DNA of 9,064 nucleotides, taken from the NCBI GenBank assembly GCA_003527145.1, contig DPSW01000063.1, positions 15,397 through 24,460 on the forward strand. Reading direction: 5' to 3'. The translations under genes were made by a program, and so were the position numbers. Numbering within the stretch: the first letter of the stretch is position 1; each line of letters starts with the position of its first letter. Of this stretch, positions 5,598-9,064 are shown piece by piece. Source of the DNA: Clostridiaceae bacterium. Lineage in GTDB: Bacteria; Bacillota; Clostridia; Lutisporales; Lutisporaceae. The notes under the pieces are model-generated. The model made no database searches. It had not been told where the DNA came from and saw only the letters and a program-made list of their open reading frames with translations.

Positions 5598-8567
5598 ATG
5601 GATATTCAATTAAAGATATTGCCTCACCAGATAGAATGCCTAAAAGCTATCACCTCTGTTTTTGGGGATGTTCGTATTACAAGCAACAATCCTATTTACC
5701 AAAACCCTATTATTGATTTAGAGGATGAGAAGCTTCAAGAAAATATAGATAGGATATGGGATGGAGAAGATTTGGAATTAAAACCAATTCCAAAGTCCAT
5801 GAGAAGAAGATTAGAACATAAAATATTAGGCATTGATGCAAAGCTTGAGACCGGTACAGGGAAGACCTATATCTACACTAGATTGATGTATGAGCTTCAT
5901 AAACAGTATGGATTCAATAAATTTATCATACTGGTGCCATCCACACCCATAAAGGAAGGCACAAGGAATTTTATTGAGGCGGATTATTCCAAAAAGCATT
6001 TCGCCGACCTTTATCCCTTAGCCACTTTAAAACTGGAAGTTTTAAATGCCCAAAAATCAAGCAATTCTGGTAGAAAGATGTTTCCATCTTGCATATCTGA
6101 ATTTGCAAGGGGCAGTAGACTGGAAAGAAATAGAATCAATGCACTTTTGATGTCCGATAGTATGTTGCTTTCTAAGAGAACCATGGAAAAGGATGATTAT
6201 GATCAGACTATATTCGGTACTTTTACCCAACCCTATAAAGCTTTGGAAGAGACCAGGCCTATTGTAATCATAGATGAGCCTCATCGTTTTAAAAGGGAAA
6301 ACAAGGCCTATAAATGCATTGAAGAACAATTAAAGCCTCAGTGTATTATTCGATTTGGAGCTACTTTTCCTGATATTCCAAATTCAGAAGAAAAAGATTA
6401 TAATAATTTGGTCTATAATCTGGGAGCTTGCGAAGCTTTTAATGAAACTTTGGTTAAAGGAGTAGCTGTCCAGACTTTAGAAAATGCAGATACAGATGAC
6501 TGCAAAATTAAACTAATGAACATGACCTATAAACCACGCTCCTGCGTTTTTAGAGATGAAACAACAAAGCAGAATTTTACCATGGAAGTTGGAGATTTTC
6601 TCAGTATCATTGATGATAAATTTGGAGGCATATCTATAGCTTCTATTTGGCAGACTGATGATCCAAATATATCAAGAGGTGTCACCCTATCCAATGGCCT
6701 GATTTTGCAAAAAGGCGACATAATATATTCTTCAGTCTATGGGGCAACCTATCAAGAACTAATGTTGAAGCAAGCTGTTGATAATCACTTTAAACAGGAA
6801 AAAGAAAATTTTTTGAGAGGAAACAAGATAAAAACTTTGTCATTATTTTTTATTGACAGTATCTATTCTTATCGGGGTGATGAGAATGATGGTGCATTGA
6901 GATTGAAGTTTGAAGAATTATTAATAGAGAAAATCCAAGAGGAAATTAAAAATATTGAAACAGAAGGCTCAGAAAATTTTAGATTAACGGAATACAAGGA
7001 ATATCTTGAAGCATCTCTGGTTGATATAAAAAAGACTAATGGTGGTTATTTTGCGGAGGATAACTCTACTAAAGATGAGGATGTTCAGTATGAAGTAGAT
7101 AAGATATTGAGAGATAAAGAGTCATTGCTTTCCTTCAAAAATGAATGGGGAAAATGGAATACTATGAGATTTATTTTCTCTAAATGGACCCTCAGAGAAG
7201 GCTGGGACAATCCTAATGTATTCCAAATTGCAAAGCTTCGCTCCAGTGGCAGTGAAATCAGCAAGCTTCAAGAAGTTGGGAGAGGTTTGCGATTACCGGT
7301 AGATGAACATGGTCATCGTATGGAAAGAGAGCAGTTTTACCTAACATATTTGGTAGATCATTCAGAAAAATCCTTTGCAGATAGCTTGGTTTCAGAAATC
7401 AACAAAGATGGGAAAGCTATAAATAGCTTGAAAGGCTTAATCAGTGAGGTTGCCAAGAGTAGAAATACGGAAGAGAGCAAGCTATTTGGAGAGCTTTTAA
7501 TGGCAGGCCTTGTAGATATGGAAATGAACATTATTCCCCAAAAAAGAGATGAGTTGATAGAAAAATATCCTGAGTTTAATACAGGTGTTAAAGAAGACAA
7601 AATAATTGATATAAGCAAAGGCAAGAATGTCAAAGTTAAGATTCGTTCGGAACGATTTAGTGAGATTAAAGAACTATGGAATAAGATCAATCAAAAATAT
7701 TATTTAAAACTAGATGAAATATCAGAAGAAGAACTGCAGCAAGCTATTCTAAAAATTCTTGAATCGGGGATTTATGACAAGCAAATAGTATATGTTACTG
7801 AGAGGAGAACGGCTAAACGTAATGTTGGAGTGACTCTTAAAGAAGAAATTGCAGGTTATCATGCCGTAGAAGATTTAATGCCATATAATGAATTCTTGAC
7901 CAGGGCCGGCAAAAGTACGGGGATGTCCATAATAATCCTTCATAAAGCCATTACTCTGTATTCAAAATCCCATGAACTACAAAAAGATTTCTTTAATAGA
8001 GTTACTCTTCAAAATTTGATTGACAAATTTCAGGAATGGCTGGAAACTGCATTACTAAAACGATTCAGCTATAGAAATATGGGTATTGAGCCTAAAGAAA
8101 CGGCGTTGACAGACATTAACGGAAGAGTTAAAGATTCAATTGTTCAGGGCAGTTTAGGCATTATGAAAGATGAAGGAGCTGTAGTACCCAAAAGATTTCT
8201 CTTTGATAGTTTTGTATATGATTCGCCAAAGGAACGCGAAAATATTAGCAGAAGTGATATAGATGAAGTCGTGGTATTTGGTAAGATACCAAGGCGAAGC
8301 ATACAAGTTCCTCTCTATTATGGAGGGACAACGAGTCCGGATTTTATGTATCTGCTTAAGAAAAAAGATGGAGATTGTGTAATCAACTTTATTGTGGAGA
8401 CGAAAGATATTCAGAAGAAAAGCGGACTCAGAGATGACGAAAATATGCGTATAGAATCAGCAAGGGCATTTTTTAAGGCAATGAAGGCAGACGGCCTTAA
8501 TGTGACTTTTGAAAAGCAAATGAAAAATGATGATATAGTTAAGTTGATAAAAAAGCTGATATATTAA
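5598..8567 (+). CDS. res: Type III restriction enzyme helicase/nuclease subunit (Res)
   Basis: Res is the ATP-dependent partner that, with Mod, translocates or signals along DNA and cuts after two unmethylated sites meet. The 989 residues match the normal full length. Helicase motifs appear in order: Walker A ETGTGKT (84-90), Walker B DEPH (226-229, typical of Type III), GATF (254-257), REGWDNPNVFQIAKL (533-547) and QEVGRGLRLP (558-567). The C-terminal PD-(D/E)XK nuclease is complete: PD at 914-915 in TTSPDFMYLL, and VETK at 933-936. No frameshift or missing catalytic residue is seen. GAGAGG (5585-5590) lies seven bases before the ATG and one base separates it from mod, so the two are co-translated. 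Res alone is expected to be inactive, so damage to Mod would silence it without killing the cell. Confidence 0.95.
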   Translation: MDIQLKILPHQIECLKAITSVFGDVRITSNNPIYQNPIIDLEDEKLQENIDRIWDGEDLELKPIPKSMRRRLEHKILGIDAKLETGTGKTYIYTRLMYELHKQYGFNKFIILVPSTPIKEGTRNFIEADYSKKHFADLYPLATLKLEVLNAQKSSNSGRKMFPSCISEFARGSRLERNRINALLMSDSMLLSKRTMEKDDYDQTIFGTFTQPYKALEETRPIVIIDEPHRFKRENKAYKCIEEQLKPQCIIRFGATFPDIPNSEEKDYNNLVYNLGACEAFNETLVKGVAVQTLENADTDDCKIKLMNMTYKPRSCVFRDETTKQNFTMEVGDFLSIIDDKFGGISIASIWQTDDPNISRGVTLSNGLILQKGDIIYSSVYGATYQELMLKQAVDNHFKQEKENFLRGNKIKTLSLFFIDSIYSYRGDENDGALRLKFEELLIEKIQEEIKNIETEGSENFRLTEYKEYLEASLVDIKKTNGGYFAEDNSTKDEDVQYEVDKILRDKESLLSFKNEWGKWNTMRFIFSKWTLREGWDNPNVFQIAKLRSSGSEISKLQEVGRGLRLPVDEHGHRMEREQFYLTYLVDHSEKSFADSLVSEINKDGKAINSLKGLISEVAKSRNTEESKLFGELLMAGLVDMEMNIIPQKRDELIEKYPEFNTGVKEDKIIDISKGKNVKVKIRSERFSEIKELWNKINQKYYLKLDEISEEELQQAILKILESGIYDKQIVYVTERRTAKRNVGVTLKEEIAGYHAVEDLMPYNEFLTRAGKSTGMSIIILHKAITLYSKSHELQKDFFNRVTLQNLIDKFQEWLETALLKRFSYRNMGIEPKETALTDINGRVKDSIVQGSLGIMKDEGAVVPKRFLFDSFVYDSPKERENISRSDIDEVVVFGKIPRRSIQVPLYYGGTTSPDFMYLLKKKDGDCVINFIVETKDIQKKSGLRDDENMRIESARAFFKAMKADGLNVTFEKQMKNDDIVKLIKKLIY

Positions 8568-8584
8568 AAAGACTAAGGCGGTGA
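8557..8584 (+). promoter_or_regulatory. Candidate extended -10 and strong ribosome binding site for addB
   Basis: TGATATATT (8557-8565), at the end of res, fits an extended -10 but has no good -35. AAGGCGGTGATG (8575-8586) differs from a perfect Shine-Dalgarno run at few positions; its GGCGG core lies seven bases before ATG 8589 and fixes that start. No terminator separates res from addB, so readthrough is possible. Confidence 0.4.
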
Positions 8585-8588
8585 TGAG

Positions 8589-9064
8589 ATGAGCCTTCGT
8601 ATAATATATGGCAGAGCGGGTTCCGGCAAGAGCCGTTTTTGCATAGAGGACATAAAAAGCAGCAAGAGAGAGAATCCGGATAAGATCCTCATCCTCATGG
8701 TGCCGGAGCAGTTTACCCTTCAGGGGGAGAAGAACCTGGTAAGGGCATTGGGAGCTTCGGGCATCGGAGAGGCCGAGGTGCTGAGCTTTAAGAGGCTTGC
8801 CCGCCGCATATTGGATGAAGTGGGCGGCGGGGCCAGGCAGCATGTCAACTCTGCCGGCAAGGCCATGATAATCCACAGCATACTGGAGAAAAGCAAGAGC
8901 AGCTTCAAGGCCTTCGGCAGGTCTGCAGGCCAGCGGGGCTTCGTGGATAGGATGGCTGGCATGCTCAGCGAGTTTAAGCGGTATAACATAACCCCTGATT
9001 TGCTTGACGAAACCAAGAATTTGATAGATGACAGATTTTTGAAAGACAAGCTGGAGGACTTGCT
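8589..9064 (+). CDS. addB: AddB, helicase-exonuclease subunit (5' part, runs off the window)
   Basis: AddB pairs with AddA in the Firmicute counterpart of RecBCD. The complex processes double-strand ends for recombination and degrades foreign linear DNA until a Chi site is met. Only the first 158 codons are visible. The protein opens MSLRIIYGRAGSGKSRF, with the Walker A-like GRAGSGKS at residues 8-15 usual at the AddB N-terminus. VPEQFTLQGEKNLV, VLSFKRLARRIL and MLSEFKRYNI follow, all typical of clostridial AddB. The frame is open to the end with no stop. GC is about 58% in sampled lines, much above the restriction genes, and codons ending in G or C are common. It is therefore probably native chromosome and the module to its left acquired. 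An addA gene is expected beyond the window. Confidence 0.93.
   Translation, partial: MSLRIIYGRAGSGKSRFCIEDIKSSKRENPDKILILMVPEQFTLQGEKNLVRALGASGIGEAEVLSFKRLARRILDEVGGGARQHVNSAGKAMIIHSILEKSKSSFKAFGRSAGQRGFVDRMAGMLSEFKRYNITPDLLDETKNLIDDRFLKDKLEDL

Noticed and set aside
8457..9049. Two minus-strand ORFs of 139 and 109 codons over the res end and addB
   Set aside because: They are antisense shadows; the plus strand encodes clear Res and AddB sequence.
1..9064. CRISPR array, tRNA/rRNA genes, insertion sequence ends
   Set aside because: No regularly spaced repeats, cloverleaf-like sequence or transposase was seen by eye on either strand.

Overview
The window looks like a chromosome segment from a low-to-moderate GC Firmicute, most likely a member of the Clostridia. 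The signs are strong AGGAGG-type ribosome binding sites, sigma-A-type promoters, a small Cys/His-rich protein typical of clostridial genomes, and an AddB-type (not RecB/RecC) recombination nuclease at the right edge. I cannot name the species. All genes read on the + strand.

Left part (1-992): a clear promoter drives a two-gene unit. The first gene encodes a 100-residue Cys/His-rich protein. The second, overlapping it by one base (TAATG), encodes a membrane-anchored DUF218 (SanA/YdcF-like) protein. Next come about 225 bases without a gene. They hold a duplicated regulatory block and a promoter embedded in an 11-bp perfect inverted repeat, followed by an AlbA_2 / HATPase_c_4 / winged-helix protein (1219-2571) and a weak terminator.

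Middle part (2607-8567): an AT-rich defence module. It starts with a possible gene remnant, then a broken DUF1016 (YhcG-type) gene. That gene is frameshifted at an A_AAT_TTC heptamer and has lost its nuclease domain. A Type III restriction-modification pair follows: mod (beta-class adenine methyltransferase) and res (DEPH helicase with a C-terminal PD-ExK nuclease), one base apart. The mod gene appears to have an in-frame amber codon near its natural start, so its product may be shortened, made at low level, or absent.

Right edge (8589-9064): the start of addB, whose product acts in double-strand break repair and degradation of foreign linear DNA. GC content rises abruptly there (about 58% in two hand-counted 60-base lines, against about 18-28% in several lines of mod and res). 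This suggests the restriction module was inserted directly in front of a native addB gene.

Functionally, Mod would methylate and recognise a short DNA site, and Res would need Mod to cut DNA. The AlbA_2 protein is probably a self-regulated DNA-binding regulator or defence-linked factor. I found no clearly new system. The most notable points are the self-overlapping operator/promoter and its degenerate duplicate, the exact slippery heptamer at the DUF1016 frame break, and the amber codon in mod.
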